A stretch of 64,000 nt of DNA from a candidate division WWE3 bacterium RIFCSPHIGHO2_01_FULL_40_23. Its GTDB lineage: Bacteria; Patescibacteria; WWE3; UBA101185; 2-01-FULL-41-18. This document shows positions 24,926 through 33,899 of the stretch, piece after piece (position 1 is the first letter of the stretch; each line of letters begins with the position of its first letter). A model generated the notes under the pieces. That model had not been told where the DNA came from. It saw only the letters and a list, made by a program, of their open reading frames with translations, and did not search any database. The stretch spans positions 186,001 to 250,000 of the forward strand of contig MEUZ01000003.1 in assembly GCA_001772615.1 (NCBI GenBank), read 5' to 3'. The position numbers were made by a program, and so were the translations under genes.

Positions 24926-24981
24926 GTCATTCTGACTTCGTCAGAATCTATAACTAAACCCTGAATCAAGTTTGGGATAAC
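24926..24981. repeat. REP-like two-hairpin repeat, copy B
   Basis: The element has the same layout as copy A at 21043: GTC-ATTCTGAC-TTC-GTCAGAAT, then CTATAACTA, then a CCTGAATC arm ending in GATAAC. The first stem differs from copy A on both strands (CTGAC/GTCAG instead of CCCGC/GCGGG), so pairing is kept. It lies five bases beyond the recJ stop. Confidence 0.65.
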
Positions 24982-24986
24982 AATAT

Positions 24987-26591
24987 CTAAGTATGCTTTA
25001 TATCTTTCACGTTTAGTGATACCCTTGATATCCCATTAAACACATTTTCCCTTAAAGAAAAAGCTACATCACAAAAAGAATCGGATGAGAAAGAAGAAGC
25101 ATAATTTCCCCCGCCAAAAAATATCGCATCATAAACACCACCCGAATTACCTCCTAACCTAAGCTTAAGATGATCTGAATTTCTCCCAACTACACCCGTA
25201 TTTAAAATTTTAAGATTGGAAGACATAAAGAGAGGTTCGTGATTTCCAAAGCCAAAGGGTTCAAGTTGTCTTATTTTCAAGGCCGTTTCAAGACTTAATA
25301 AATGGGATGGGATCTCAAGATCTATATTTAGCACAGGGCTTAAGTAAACCTCATCTATAAACTCCTCTGCAAGATCTTCAAGGGAAAAAATAAGCTTTTC
25401 CAAATCGGCGGTTTTTATACTAAAACCGGCTGCCTGTGGATGCCCGCCGACACTCTCATAAAAGTCAAGTCTTCTTAAAAGCTCAATTATATTAACTCCC
25501 TCAACAGACCTGGCAGATCCCTTGCTTACCTCATCCCCCACACTTATTAAAACACTCGGCTTATAAAACTCTTGTGAAAGCTTTCCAGCAACAAGTCCAA
25601 TTACTCCTTCATGGTAATCCCTGCTGGAGGAGATGATAATTTTTTTATTTTCAAGGTAAGAGCTTTTAGCAAGTTCAAACATTAAAGCCGTTTTTTGCTG
25701 TCTTTCATAATTCACTCTTCCAAGTTTTTCAGAAAGAGCCATTGCGTCAGATTCATTTTTTGTGCATAAAAGTTTAAGAGAATCCATTGCGGACTCAAGC
25801 CTTCCAGAAGCATTAAGCCTTGGTGATAATATCCACCCAAGCTCATATGTTGATAAAACTTTATCTTTAATACCGGAAGCCTCCATCAATACCTTAATAC
25901 CTAAAGGAGCTCTAGCATTTAAAATTTCAAGTCCGTATTTAACAACGCTTCTGTTAAATCCGACCAAGGGTTGTATATCGGAAACAGTTGCAAGAGCGGC
26001 AAGTGAAAGATATTCATCTTTAACCTCACCAATCAGAAGAGAGCTTAAAGCTAGTGCTATGGAACTTCCCACAAGCTTATCAGTCCAAACCAGCTTACTG
26101 CATTCTAAAACCTCGCCATTTTTTTGATGATGATCTGTAACAGTCACATCAAAACCTAAAGTTTTTGCATATTTACACTCTTTTTGAGCAGTTACACCGC
26201 AGTCAACAGTAACAATTAAACCTTTATCCGCCTTGGACTTAATTTTATCTATGCTTTCTTTTGAAAGCCCGTACCCATCCTCAAACCTATCTGGAATAAA
26301 AGGAAGGCAGTTTTTATATTGAAGGTCAAAATAAATAGTTTTCCAAAGTATTGCCGTTGCACAGATCCCATCAACATCATAATCACCATGTACAAAAATA
26401 AAGGAACCTTGTGAAATATGCAGTTTTATCAAAGAAACGGCCTCTAAAAGTTCGGGTTTAATATGTTCAAACGCCAGCGCAGGATTCGGCGGATTTAAAA
26501 AATAATCTTTATTTTCCGCATCTCTTATTTTAAGCAACGAATCAATAATATCTTTTTCAAATTTTCCTTTAATCTTCCAAACTTTTTGCAC
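24987..26591 (-). CDS. recJ: single-stranded-DNA exonuclease RecJ
   Basis: The product (534 residues) carries the DHH/DHHA1 nuclease core: HGDYDVDGICATAIL (motif I), VTVDCGVTA, DHH in VTDHHQKNG, and GGHPQAAGFS in DHHA1, followed by a C-terminal OB-like domain. RecJ degrades single-stranded DNA 5' to 3' with a divalent metal during recombination and mismatch or base repair. The gene lies downstream of secF, with 41 bases between them, and may be the last gene of that operon. It is followed by repeat copy B and the ncRNA promoter. Confidence 0.93.
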   Translation of the reverse strand: MQKVWKIKGKFEKDIIDSLLKIRDAENKDYFLNPPNPALAFEHIKPELLEAVSLIKLHISQGSFIFVHGDYDVDGICATAILWKTIYFDLQYKNCLPFIPDRFEDGYGLSKESIDKIKSKADKGLIVTVDCGVTAQKECKYAKTLGFDVTVTDHHQKNGEVLECSKLVWTDKLVGSSIALALSSLLIGEVKDEYLSLAALATVSDIQPLVGFNRSVVKYGLEILNARAPLGIKVLMEASGIKDKVLSTYELGWILSPRLNASGRLESAMDSLKLLCTKNESDAMALSEKLGRVNYERQQKTALMFELAKSSYLENKKIIISSSRDYHEGVIGLVAGKLSQEFYKPSVLISVGDEVSKGSARSVEGVNIIELLRRLDFYESVGGHPQAAGFSIKTADLEKLIFSLEDLAEEFIDEVYLSPVLNIDLEIPSHLLSLETALKIRQLEPFGFGNHEPLFMSSNLKILNTGVVGRNSDHLKLRLGGNSGGVYDAIFFGGGNYASSFSSDSFCDVAFSLRENVFNGISRVSLNVKDIKHT

Positions 26592-26632
26592 AAGTTACAG
26601 TATATTGAAATACTTAAAAATGAAAAGGGTGC

Positions 26633-27523
26633 TTATCTTCTTTTAGATGCGTAATTTTCCCACACAACCAGGATGGGGGAGGCATTAAAGATAGATGAGT
26701 AAGTTCCTGAAATAATTCCTATTAAAAGCGCAAGAACAAAATACCTTATTGTCTCGCCGCCAAGAACAAGAAGGGACATAAGGGTGAATATCACGGTGAG
26801 TGATGTCCTTAAGGACCTGTTAAGGGTTTCAATCAGTGAATAATTAACAACATCATTAAAAGATTGGCCTTTAAGCTTATCCAGATTTTCCCTAATCCTG
26901 TCAAAAACAACAATTGTATCATGAACTGAAAACCCTATAACGGTAAGAAGAGCTGTAATAAAAAGTGCGTTTATCTCAACCCCTGCAAAATGCCCAAGTA
27001 TTGAAAAAATCCCGATAACAACAAATGCATCATGTAAAAGGGCAGCTATGGCCGATATCCCAAATCTTAAACTTGAGTAAGGCTTTGGTACATGTCTGAA
27101 CGAATAAGCAATATATAAAAGAATGCCAACTGATGCCGCAATTACGGAAAAAAATGCATTTTTTGCGGCTTCTTTTCCTATTGAAGGACCAACCGTTTCA
27201 AACGAAATTTCAGAGGAACCCTCAAACTTTTCAGAAATTTTTTTCTTTATCTCATCATTCTTCAAATTATCAACAGGCTTTGTTTTTACAATAAACCTTT
27301 TTTCGGAAATCTCCGAAATCCCCTCAACAAAAAAACCCTCGTTTACAAAAACTTCCTTAACTTCCTCTTTTTTTACTGCGCCTTCAAACGAGAATTCAAA
27401 GACTGATCCACCCGTGAAATCTATTGAGGGCTTAAGCCCAAACATCACAAGAGAAATAACACCGGGTATTAAAACGACGAGGGATATTCCAAAAAACCAG
27501 TTTTTATATTTCATCAAATTCAT
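26633..27523 (-). CDS. secF: protein translocase subunit SecF
   Basis: The product has 296 residues. The N-terminal helix is followed by DFTGGSVFEF, an exported domain of about 90 residues, and five further helices with the SHR/family blocks VIGFSVHDTIVVFDRIREN. SecF works with SecD as an RND-type motor that uses the ion gradient to pull proteins across the membrane after SecA. Its ATG overlaps the secD stop by four bases, so the subunits are translationally coupled. Confidence 0.95.
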   Translation of the reverse strand: MNLMKYKNWFFGISLVVLIPGVISLVMFGLKPSIDFTGGSVFEFSFEGAVKKEEVKEVFVNEGFFVEGISEISEKRFIVKTKPVDNLKNDEIKKKISEKFEGSSEISFETVGPSIGKEAAKNAFFSVIAASVGILLYIAYSFRHVPKPYSSLRFGISAIAALLHDAFVVIGIFSILGHFAGVEINALFITALLTVIGFSVHDTIVVFDRIRENLDKLKGQSFNDVVNYSLIETLNRSLRTSLTVIFTLMSLLVLGGETIRYFVLALLIGIISGTYSSIFNASPILVVWENYASKRR

Positions 27524-28893
27524 ATGTGCCTTGCCTTTTCCTCATAAAACACGTTAATAAGTGTCCTTGTTATAAAAACGGCCGTGAACATTGATACAGC
27601 CACACCTATTGCCAAAGTTAAGGCAAATCCTCTAACCATCCCCGTACCAAAGTGAAATAAAACAGCACTGGTGAGAAAAGAAGCAAAGTTTGAATCTTTG
27701 ATTGAAGGCCAAGCCCTCTCAAACCCAAGTTTAAGGGCCAAATTAAAAGGCTTGCCCCATTCAATCTCTTCTCTTATACGCTCAAAAATTAAAATGTTTG
27801 CGTCAACAGCCATTCCAATTGAAAGAATAAAACCTGCAATCCCGGGAAGAGTCATAACAACCGGTACAATCTTAAAAACTGAAATGACAAGTAAGGTATA
27901 AATAACAAGTGCAAGATCTGCAATAAACCCAAGCTTCCCGTAGCTTACGACCATAAACAAGGCAACTATTAAAATACCAACTACTCCCGCAATGATGCTC
28001 CTTCTCACGGATTCCTGCCCAAGTGTCGCACCCACCGTTCTTTGCTCAATCACTTCAACAGGAACCGGAAGAGCTCCAGCCCTTAAAGATATGCTTAATC
28101 TATTGGCTTCCTCAACAGTAAAATTACCAGTTATAACAGGGTCCGAAGTAAGCCCGCCTGCAAGATCGGAATTAACAAGAGGCATTGAAATCGGCGTGCT
28201 CCCTTCATCCAAAAATATGGCAATGGGTTTATTAATGTTTGCCTTGGCTACCTCTGAAAATTTATCCCTTCCTTCATTTGTAAATTTAAGCCTGATTTGA
28301 GGCCCCGCACCTGTTCCCGAATTCTGATCAAACACCACATCAGCTCCTTTAAGGTCGCCTCCGGTTACCGATGTGTCCTCCCATACATCTTTACTTACAA
28401 AATACTCATTAAATTTATTTGGATCATAACCTACGTCCTCCTTTAATTTCTTAAAAGTTAACTGTGCCGTCTGACCTATCTGGGATAAAGCCTCTGAAAC
28501 GTCACTGACCCCTGAAAGCTCAACTATTATTCTATAGTCGGATCCAACCTTTGAGGTTTGAATTACCGGCTCCGAAACACCAAGTAGATCAACTCTTCTT
28601 GAAATTACAGCTTTAGCGGATTCAAGAGCGGAGTCTCTATCTTTTTCCTCAATCTTTGACATATCGGCTTTTAATACAACCTTAACCCCACCTTTTATAT
28701 CAAGGCCTTTCTTAATTTCCGAGAGATCAAGCCTCACTCTTCCGTCAAAAAGGTTAAAAAAATACCCGCCTACTCTTGTGTCCACATTTATAAATTTATT
28801 TTTTATAGTAATTGGAACTTTTGGGAGATCAATAAGAAGCGAAACTATCGCCAAACCAAATATCAAACCTAGGGTAAACTTGGGGTTTCTCAT
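27520..28893 (-). CDS. secD: protein translocase subunit SecD
   Basis: The protein (457 residues) has the SecD opening LSEIKKGLDIKGGVKVVLKAD, a first periplasmic domain (about 50-260), the RAGALPVPVEVIEQRTVGATLG motif and six membrane helices with GFILSIGMAVDANILIFERIREE. It is the partner of SecF in Sec-dependent export. It follows a winged-helix/nucleotidyltransferase regulator by 11 bases, in the operon DUF4446, DUF3048, regulator, secD, secF. Confidence 0.95.
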   Translation of the reverse strand: MRNPKFTLGLIFGLAIVSLLIDLPKVPITIKNKFINVDTRVGGYFFNLFDGRVRLDLSEIKKGLDIKGGVKVVLKADMSKIEEKDRDSALESAKAVISRRVDLLGVSEPVIQTSKVGSDYRIIVELSGVSDVSEALSQIGQTAQLTFKKLKEDVGYDPNKFNEYFVSKDVWEDTSVTGGDLKGADVVFDQNSGTGAGPQIRLKFTNEGRDKFSEVAKANINKPIAIFLDEGSTPISMPLVNSDLAGGLTSDPVITGNFTVEEANRLSISLRAGALPVPVEVIEQRTVGATLGQESVRRSIIAGVVGILIVALFMVVSYGKLGFIADLALVIYTLLVISVFKIVPVVMTLPGIAGFILSIGMAVDANILIFERIREEIEWGKPFNLALKLGFERAWPSIKDSNFASFLTSAVLFHFGTGMVRGFALTLAIGVAVSMFTAVFITRTLINVFYEEKARHI

Positions 28894-28904
28894 AAGAACT
28901 CATT

Positions 28905-29486
28905 TTACAACAGTGAGCAAAATTCTTCTTCATCTCCAATAAGCATAATCCTGCTCTGGGTCAAAAGTTGAACAATAAATGATTCCCTTCTTCTTTTTCT
29001 AAAAAGAAATTCATCATCTCCCATAACGGTATAGTTAATTTCATGCTTATGTTCCGCTTCGGCTTTTTGAATAATATCTCTTAACTTAATTGCGTCAACT
29101 GATCCGACTATAAGGAGATCAACATCTAATGTCTGCGCTATTCTTCCTCGGGAAAAAGCTTTGGACATTGAAGCAAAGGTTATTTTCCCAAGTTCTTTGG
29201 AGGCCCTAATAATATCGGACCCAAGACTTGCCTCTTTTGAAATCATTGATAAAAGTTCAGGGTAATGAACAAAGCTGGGATTTACATCATAATAAACCCT
29301 ATTCCCTTTAGGTCTTCTTTTTAAAAGTCCAATTTTTGTAAGTCTTTGAAGCTCCCGTCTAACAGCGTTAATCTCGGTACCAACTTTTCTTACAATCTCC
29401 CTGACGTGCATGGGTTCATTCGGGGATTGAAGAAGTAGAGAAAGCATTTTTACCCTGACTTCAGAAATAAAGATATCTTTAAGCAT
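28905..29486 (-). CDS. winged-helix regulator with nucleotidyltransferase-like domain
   Basis: The start is the ATG at 29486 (MLKDIFISEV); an in-frame TTG two codons earlier is less likely. Residues 1-70 form an ArsR-like winged helix (MHVREIVRKVGTEINAVRRELQRL, then wing RRPKGNRVYYDV). Residues 95-190 resemble a minimal nucleotidyltransferase domain (LDVDLLIVGSVD), although the glycine-serine loop normally present in catalytic members is altered (FASMSKAFSRGR). The role may be transcriptional control of the adjoining secDF genes; this is inference from position. Confidence 0.75.
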   Translation of the reverse strand: MLKDIFISEVRVKMLSLLLQSPNEPMHVREIVRKVGTEINAVRRELQRLTKIGLLKRRPKGNRVYYDVNPSFVHYPELLSMISKEASLGSDIIRASKELGKITFASMSKAFSRGRIAQTLDVDLLIVGSVDAIKLRDIIQKAEAEHKHEINYTVMGDDEFLFRKRRRESFIVQLLTQSRIMLIGDEEEFCSLL

Positions 29487-29513
29487 ATCCAAAGGGCAGT
29501 AAAAGCTTTTAAT

Positions 29514-30590
29514 TTACTTGTACGTTACCTGATCCTCGTTCCTATCCGGCACAACACTTATCCAAATCACACCCCGATTAAATCTAATTTCATTACCGGA
29601 AAGATCATAAAACATCGTTCTTTCTCTCAAGTCTCTTTTTACCCAAGTGGAATCAACTTTTCTTCCATCAAGAAAGATAATTGATTTACCGCTTCCTACG
29701 TTTTGATAAAGTAAATGATGTTTTTCATCATTAACCGCGGTTTCCTTAGCAAACTGCACTATAACATTCTTTGCTGACAATTGCACATTTCCTTCCGGAT
29801 CAAAGTGTTCAACCCCACCTGTTGACTTAAAGTAAAGATTTTTGTCTGCGTTATAAGCCCAAGCGCTATCATAATCACCGTAGGCCCAAAAAACAATGTT
29901 TAACTCTGAAGCCAAAGGCTCCGACTCATACACTTTCTCACTATCCTCTTTAAATCTCCATCTTTCAAACTCTCTTGTTCCATCCCAACCGAGCTTGCTC
30001 CCATGCTCACGCGCAACTTTAGCGGAAATATATTCATTGTCAGGTGCCAGCCTCCCAGGGTCTCTATACCCATAGAGACCTCCTCTAAATAAGCTCCTCA
30101 CTGAATACTTATCAATAAGATCAATGGCGCTTGCTTCAAGTATTACAGAGGAAGACCAGCCGTCATGCATAACCATCGCATCCCCAAGCTCTAGTATCCA
30201 GTATAAAAAGTAACTTCTGATGCTTCTGACCGGCCCGATTTTTTCAGGCTCATTATATAAAAAGACGGGCATAAATCTTGTAATCCCACCCTCGGCAACA
30301 ACTTCATAAACCATGTCGGCCATAGAAACATTTGACTGTGGCCTTGCATCAGTATTATTTCCCATCATAACAACAAGGGGCCTTCTCTCAAGAACCTTTG
30401 GCGCATTTTCTATGGGAACCTTAACTCCGTTCAAGGGATTTTCGGCAAACTCCTCTTTTTTTACACCTTCGCCTTCATCCAACACGGGCTTAACAAGATC
30501 CTTCTTTCTGCCAAACCCGAAAACAAACGCTGCAATAACTCCCGCGACAAGAAGGATTGTAAAAACAACGATTATGATCCTGCTATTCAT
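29514..30590 (-). CDS. DUF3048 (YerB-like) exported protein
   Basis: The protein (358 residues) has an N-terminal membrane helix (about 5-26) and a DUF3048 domain: RPLVVMMGNNTDARPQSNVSMADMVYEV, EGGITRFMPVFLYNEPEKIGPVRSIRSYF and the closing RGVIWISVVPDRNEDQVTY. The family's biochemical function is not established; it is exported in Firmicutes, Chloroflexi and CPR bacteria. The ATG overlaps the upstream DUF4446 gene by eight bases. Confidence 0.88.
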   Translation of the reverse strand: MNSRIIIVVFTILLVAGVIAAFVFGFGRKKDLVKPVLDEGEGVKKEEFAENPLNGVKVPIENAPKVLERRPLVVMMGNNTDARPQSNVSMADMVYEVVAEGGITRFMPVFLYNEPEKIGPVRSIRSYFLYWILELGDAMVMHDGWSSSVILEASAIDLIDKYSVRSLFRGGLYGYRDPGRLAPDNEYISAKVAREHGSKLGWDGTREFERWRFKEDSEKVYESEPLASELNIVFWAYGDYDSAWAYNADKNLYFKSTGGVEHFDPEGNVQLSAKNVIVQFAKETAVNDEKHHLLYQNVGSGKSIIFLDGRKVDSTWVKRDLRERTMFYDLSGNEIRFNRGVIWISVVPDRNEDQVTYK

Positions 30591-31056
30591 ATATACTTTT
30601 CTTCGCTTCTTCTATAGCCTTCTTTTCCTCCTCTGACAATTCATAATTTCCTTTATCTCCTCTTACAACTGGCTTAGAATAAACCCTGGTACCCGATCTT
30701 GCATGGAGGCTTGTTATCACAACACCGTTATTTTTCCTGTCAAGAAAAGCTACCGAAAACGACTGGTCCCCGCCCGCATCCGGAAATGGATTAAACCTCA
30801 CTAAACCTACTCCGCAAACATCCTCCATATTGCTAGTCTCAATTTTCCTGACAGCTTCTGTAACTTCCTTAAGTTTTAATTCATTTTTCATAGCCTTTTT
30901 CACTAATGAGTCAAGGATTTCATGAAGAGAATACCCGGTACCTTGATCTCTTAGCCTTTTATAAAATCTTACGGATGAAAAGTAAAGATAGGAGAGGATT
31001 AGGTTCCAGATAAGAAGAAGGGCAAAACCTATCAGGATCCAAAAAGGCAAACTCAT
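30583..31056 (-). CDS. DUF4446 membrane protein
   Basis: The product (157 residues) starts with one membrane helix (about 5-27), then a helical segment and the conserved block VGLVRFNPFPDAGGDQSFSVAFLD followed by NGVVITSLHARSGTRVYSKPV, which defines DUF4446. The function is unknown. It is the first gene of the operon leading to secDF. TATAAT lies seven bases before the ATG, which implies a leaderless transcript; the promoter region is shared with a divergent small gene. Confidence 0.88.
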   Translation of the reverse strand: MSLPFWILIGFALLLIWNLILSYLYFSSVRFYKRLRDQGTGYSLHEILDSLVKKAMKNELKLKEVTEAVRKIETSNMEDVCGVGLVRFNPFPDAGGDQSFSVAFLDRKNNGVVITSLHARSGTRVYSKPVVRGDKGNYELSEEEKKAIEEAKKSIYE

Positions 31057-31063
31057 TAGAAAA

Positions 31064-31069
31064 ATTATA
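31064..31069 (-). promoter_or_regulatory. -10 element (TATAAT) of the DUF4446-secF operon
   Basis: A perfect TATAAT on the minus strand ends seven bases before the ATG at 31056. The -35 region is weak. A divergent -10-like sequence for the plus-strand gene overlaps this spacer. Confidence 0.55.
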
Positions 31070-31093
31070 ACATTTATGATAATCTCCCCATAT

Positions 31094-31366
31094 ATGCCAA
31101 AGAAAAATGAAGCTAAATTAAGAAGACAAATTGAAATTTTAAAAGCTCAAGTCAAAAGTCCACAACCAACCAAAATTGAGGTAGTTAAACAAGCCGAATT
31201 TAAAACTTTAAAGCAAGAAACAAAAAAGATAAGCTACGAACTTAACATTCCCAAAATAAAAAACGACTTAAATAAAACTTTAATTTTTTCAATAGGTGCG
31301 CTTATTATTCTTCTCGCTTTATACTTCACCGAGCCTAAGTGGATTAATCTGATAAAGTTTATATAA
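31094..31366 (+). CDS. small tail-anchored-like membrane protein
   Basis: I start the protein at MPKKNEAKLR (31094) because TATGAT/GATAAT sits 10-13 bases upstream; an ATG at 31076 is also in frame. About 60 hydrophilic, lysine-rich and partly coiled residues are followed by a single membrane helix (LIFSIGALIILLALYF) and a short tail. No family is recognised. The stop overlaps the end of the convergent pgi gene by eight bases. Confidence 0.6.
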   Translation: MPKKNEAKLRRQIEILKAQVKSPQPTKIEVVKQAEFKTLKQETKKISYELNIPKIKNDLNKTLIFSIGALIILLALYFTEPKWINLIKFI

Positions 31367-32630
31367 CAAATTTTTTGCCTTTTTCCTTATTCCCTTGCGT
31401 AAGAAGGCTGTGGATAAGCTTTTTATTTTCTTCAACAGCGGGTTGATCAAAAGGATTAACCTCAAAAAGCATACCTAAATAACTTACCGCAATCTCAAAA
31501 AAGTAAAATAATTGACCCACAAAATACTCGTTTAAACTTGGGATATTAATTGTCATATTCGGTCTGCCCTTTTTGGCAAGCGTAGCGGAAGTAGCCTCAT
31601 ACTCCGCGTTTAAGATAGACCCGAAAGTAAGGTCTTTAAAACCTTTAAAGTCGGGTATCTTAAAATCTGCCCCCCGATCTTCCACCTTAAAAAAAGTTGT
31701 AACCTTATCGGCTGGTCCATCAAGGATGAGCTGAAGGAAAGAATGCTGATCGGTAGGCCCCATAAGATCCAGGGGGGTAATGCCAAGCCCGCTTTTCCCA
31801 AGGCTTTCCGCAAATATCTGCCTGACCCACCTTCCGAAGGCAGAAAGCCTCTTGGAATAGGGCATAAAGAGACCTATGCATTGCTTATGCTTTGCATAGG
31901 CAAGGTACAAGAGGCCTGCATAGATAAGCATAGGGTCCTCCCTTACCGACGTCTCATCAATGAGATTAGAAAGGTAAATAGCACCATCAAGAATCTTTTC
32001 AATATCTGCACCCGCAAAAAGCATGGGAAGAAGCCCGACAACACTTAAAACCGAAAAGCGATCGGGCACACCCTTTGGCTCTTCAAATAAAAAATAACCT
32101 TCTTTTTGCGCCTCATCCCTTAAATATCCCGCCTCTCCGGTTGTTACTACTACCTGCTCTTTATTAAGCTTCCCCTTTAGAAAGCCAAAAGGCGCGAGAA
32201 TCTCAATAGTTTCGCCCGAACGGGAAACAAAGTTAAAGCAAGTCTCTTTTATCCTTATTTCTTTCATAAATCTTTCAATATCATAAGGATCGGTAGTGTC
32301 ACCAAAAAACTTCAACTTAAAGGAACCGTTCAAATCAAGAAACTCATATAAGGCTCTTGTTCCAAGATCAGATCCCCCTATTCCAAAAACAGCCATTGTT
32401 TTATATCTCTCCTTCAAACTTGAAACCTTATCTTTTATAATTTGTAAATTTTTAAGGGTATAAGGAAGGCAGGAAAACTCAAAAAGACACGACTTCTTAT
32501 TTAAAGTTAACTCTTTTTTTGCCCGTTTAAGCTTTTCAAAAACTTCTTCAATCTCAAGATCTTTAATTCCATTTTTTCCTATCCCCTCCTCTCTCATAAA
32601 AGTGTAATCAAGGCTTATTCTTTCTTTCAT
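31359..32630 (-). CDS. pgi: glucose-6-phosphate isomerase
   Basis: The product (423 residues) is a compact phosphoglucose isomerase with GIGGSDLGTRALYEFL (sugar-phosphate loop), FVSRSGETIEI, the GPTDQHSFLQLILDGP block (usually GANDQHSF) and an expected C-terminal lysine-containing helix. It interconverts glucose-6-phosphate and fructose-6-phosphate. It follows a BadF/NAGK-type sugar kinase by two bases, so both probably feed amino sugar or hexose into central carbon metabolism. Confidence 0.92.
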   Translation of the reverse strand: MKERISLDYTFMREEGIGKNGIKDLEIEEVFEKLKRAKKELTLNKKSCLFEFSCLPYTLKNLQIIKDKVSSLKERYKTMAVFGIGGSDLGTRALYEFLDLNGSFKLKFFGDTTDPYDIERFMKEIRIKETCFNFVSRSGETIEILAPFGFLKGKLNKEQVVVTTGEAGYLRDEAQKEGYFLFEEPKGVPDRFSVLSVVGLLPMLFAGADIEKILDGAIYLSNLIDETSVREDPMLIYAGLLYLAYAKHKQCIGLFMPYSKRLSAFGRWVRQIFAESLGKSGLGITPLDLMGPTDQHSFLQLILDGPADKVTTFFKVEDRGADFKIPDFKGFKDLTFGSILNAEYEATSATLAKKGRPNMTINIPSLNEYFVGQLFYFFEIAVSYLGMLFEVNPFDQPAVEENKKLIHSLLTQGNKEKGKKFVI

Positions 32631-32632
32631 AT

Positions 32633-33574
32633 TTATCTTTTTAAAACTTTATATCTGTCAATGGCTATAAGCACCGCTCCCATAGCCGGCTCATTTACGG
32701 GATATATTATATTTGCCCTTTTAAGGTTTTCCTTTATTTCCTTTTCAAAAAATTTTCGGATCGGACCGTGTTCTCTTTTAAAGCTCCCCCCGACACAGAC
32801 AAGATCAAATTCATCTAAAATCATATCCAACTTTTTCGCACCCGTTTTAACCATTAAAACAAGCTCTTTTGCAGCACTTTGAAGAATTTCATGGGCTTTC
32901 GCGTCTCCTTTCTCATTTGCCTCTTCACATAATATTGAAAGCCTTGCTATCTCCATCTTTCCAAAACCATCCCTGTAAACTTTTGAAAGAAGGTCTCTCA
33001 TACTTAATACACCAAACTCCTCATAAACCATTTCTTCAAGTATCGTTTTTTCTATTCTGCCATCAAAGCTTTTAGACGCAGCGTGGAGCACATTCAAACC
33101 AACAAAATACCCCCCGCCTTCATCGCTTAAAGTATGTCCTAAGCCGCCGACAAAAGTCTCCGCCCCGAACTTGCTTCGCGCGTAACAATTTGACCCCGTA
33201 CCGGCAACTATTGAAATCCCATACCCTTTATTGGTCCCTCTTCTTAAAGCACACACGGCATCATTTAAAATAAGCGGATGAGGATCAAGCCTTACGGATG
33301 TGATTGATTTTACAATCTTAAGTACCTCGGCAAAATCCGAAGGACTATCAAGACCGGCAATCCCGAAGCAAGATCTTGCAATTTTTACATCTTTTAAGTG
33401 TGAATTTTGAATTGCAAAAAAAATCCCCTCTTCAAGTGTTTTCTTCAGTGTATCTCCAAACACTGACCTTATGTATGTAGGACCAGTAAAGGAAACACCG
33501 ATGACATTTTCATTTTCATCCGCCAAAATTATCTGTGTTTTAGTCCCTCCTCCGTCAACACCGAGAAAATACAT
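32633..33574 (-). CDS. BadF/BadG-family sugar kinase (N-acetylglucosamine kinase-like)
   Basis: The product (313 residues) is an ASKHA-fold ATPase: phosphate-1 motif GVDGGGTKTQIILAD at the N-terminus, ILNDAVCALRRG with GISIVAGTGSNCYAR (phosphate 2), GGLGHTLSDEGGGYFVG and the adenosine motif DLVCVGGSF. The last combination is typical of the N-acetylglucosamine kinase branch of the BadF family. It probably phosphorylates an amino sugar, perhaps recovered from peptidoglycan. GATAAT lies six bases before the ATG. It is co-transcribed with pgi. Confidence 0.85.
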   Translation of the reverse strand: MYFLGVDGGGTKTQIILADENENVIGVSFTGPTYIRSVFGDTLKKTLEEGIFFAIQNSHLKDVKIARSCFGIAGLDSPSDFAEVLKIVKSITSVRLDPHPLILNDAVCALRRGTNKGYGISIVAGTGSNCYARSKFGAETFVGGLGHTLSDEGGGYFVGLNVLHAASKSFDGRIEKTILEEMVYEEFGVLSMRDLLSKVYRDGFGKMEIARLSILCEEANEKGDAKAHEILQSAAKELVLMVKTGAKKLDMILDEFDLVCVGGSFKREHGPIRKFFEKEIKENLKRANIIYPVNEPAMGAVLIAIDRYKVLKR

Positions 33575-33664
33575 ACCTCAATTATCAATCCTAAACAAAA
33601 GAAACTCAAACTTTTGCAAAAAGTTTTAATCTATTTTAAAGTCTTGTAAGCAAAGGAGAGGAAA

Positions 33665-33865
33665 ATGGACCTTAAAATCTTTAACGGGTATTACCTTTTT
33701 GCGCATTGGGTGCTTTTAGGTATTCTCCTTATTGGAGTAATAACCTACATTATTGAAACACGCAAAGCAAAGGTAAGGCTTCAGGTCTGGCCGTTAATTC
33801 TGTTCTTGGTTTTGCTTCTGTCATTTACCGGCCATGCGATAAAAATCTTACTTGGATACCAGTAA
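33665..33865 (+). CDS. small two-helix membrane protein, 66 residues
   Basis: The protein has two membrane helices (about 12-30 and 41-62) joined by a short basic loop. No family is recognised. It has an ordinary Shine-Dalgarno (GGAG seven to eight bases before the ATG) and its own intrinsic terminator, so it is a free-standing gene. Confidence 0.65.
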   Translation: MDLKIFNGYYLFAHWVLLGILLIGVITYIIETRKAKVRLQVWPLILFLVLLLSFTGHAIKILLGYQ

Positions 33866-33867
33866 GT

Positions 33868-33899
33868 AAACCCGCGTATAACCATATATGCGGGTTTTT
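33868..33899 (+). terminator. intrinsic terminator
   Basis: AAACCCGC (33868-33875) pairs with GCGGGTTT (33890-33897) and runs into T residues. It ends the small membrane protein gene and overlaps the stop codon of the convergent yifB/comM gene. Confidence 0.75.
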
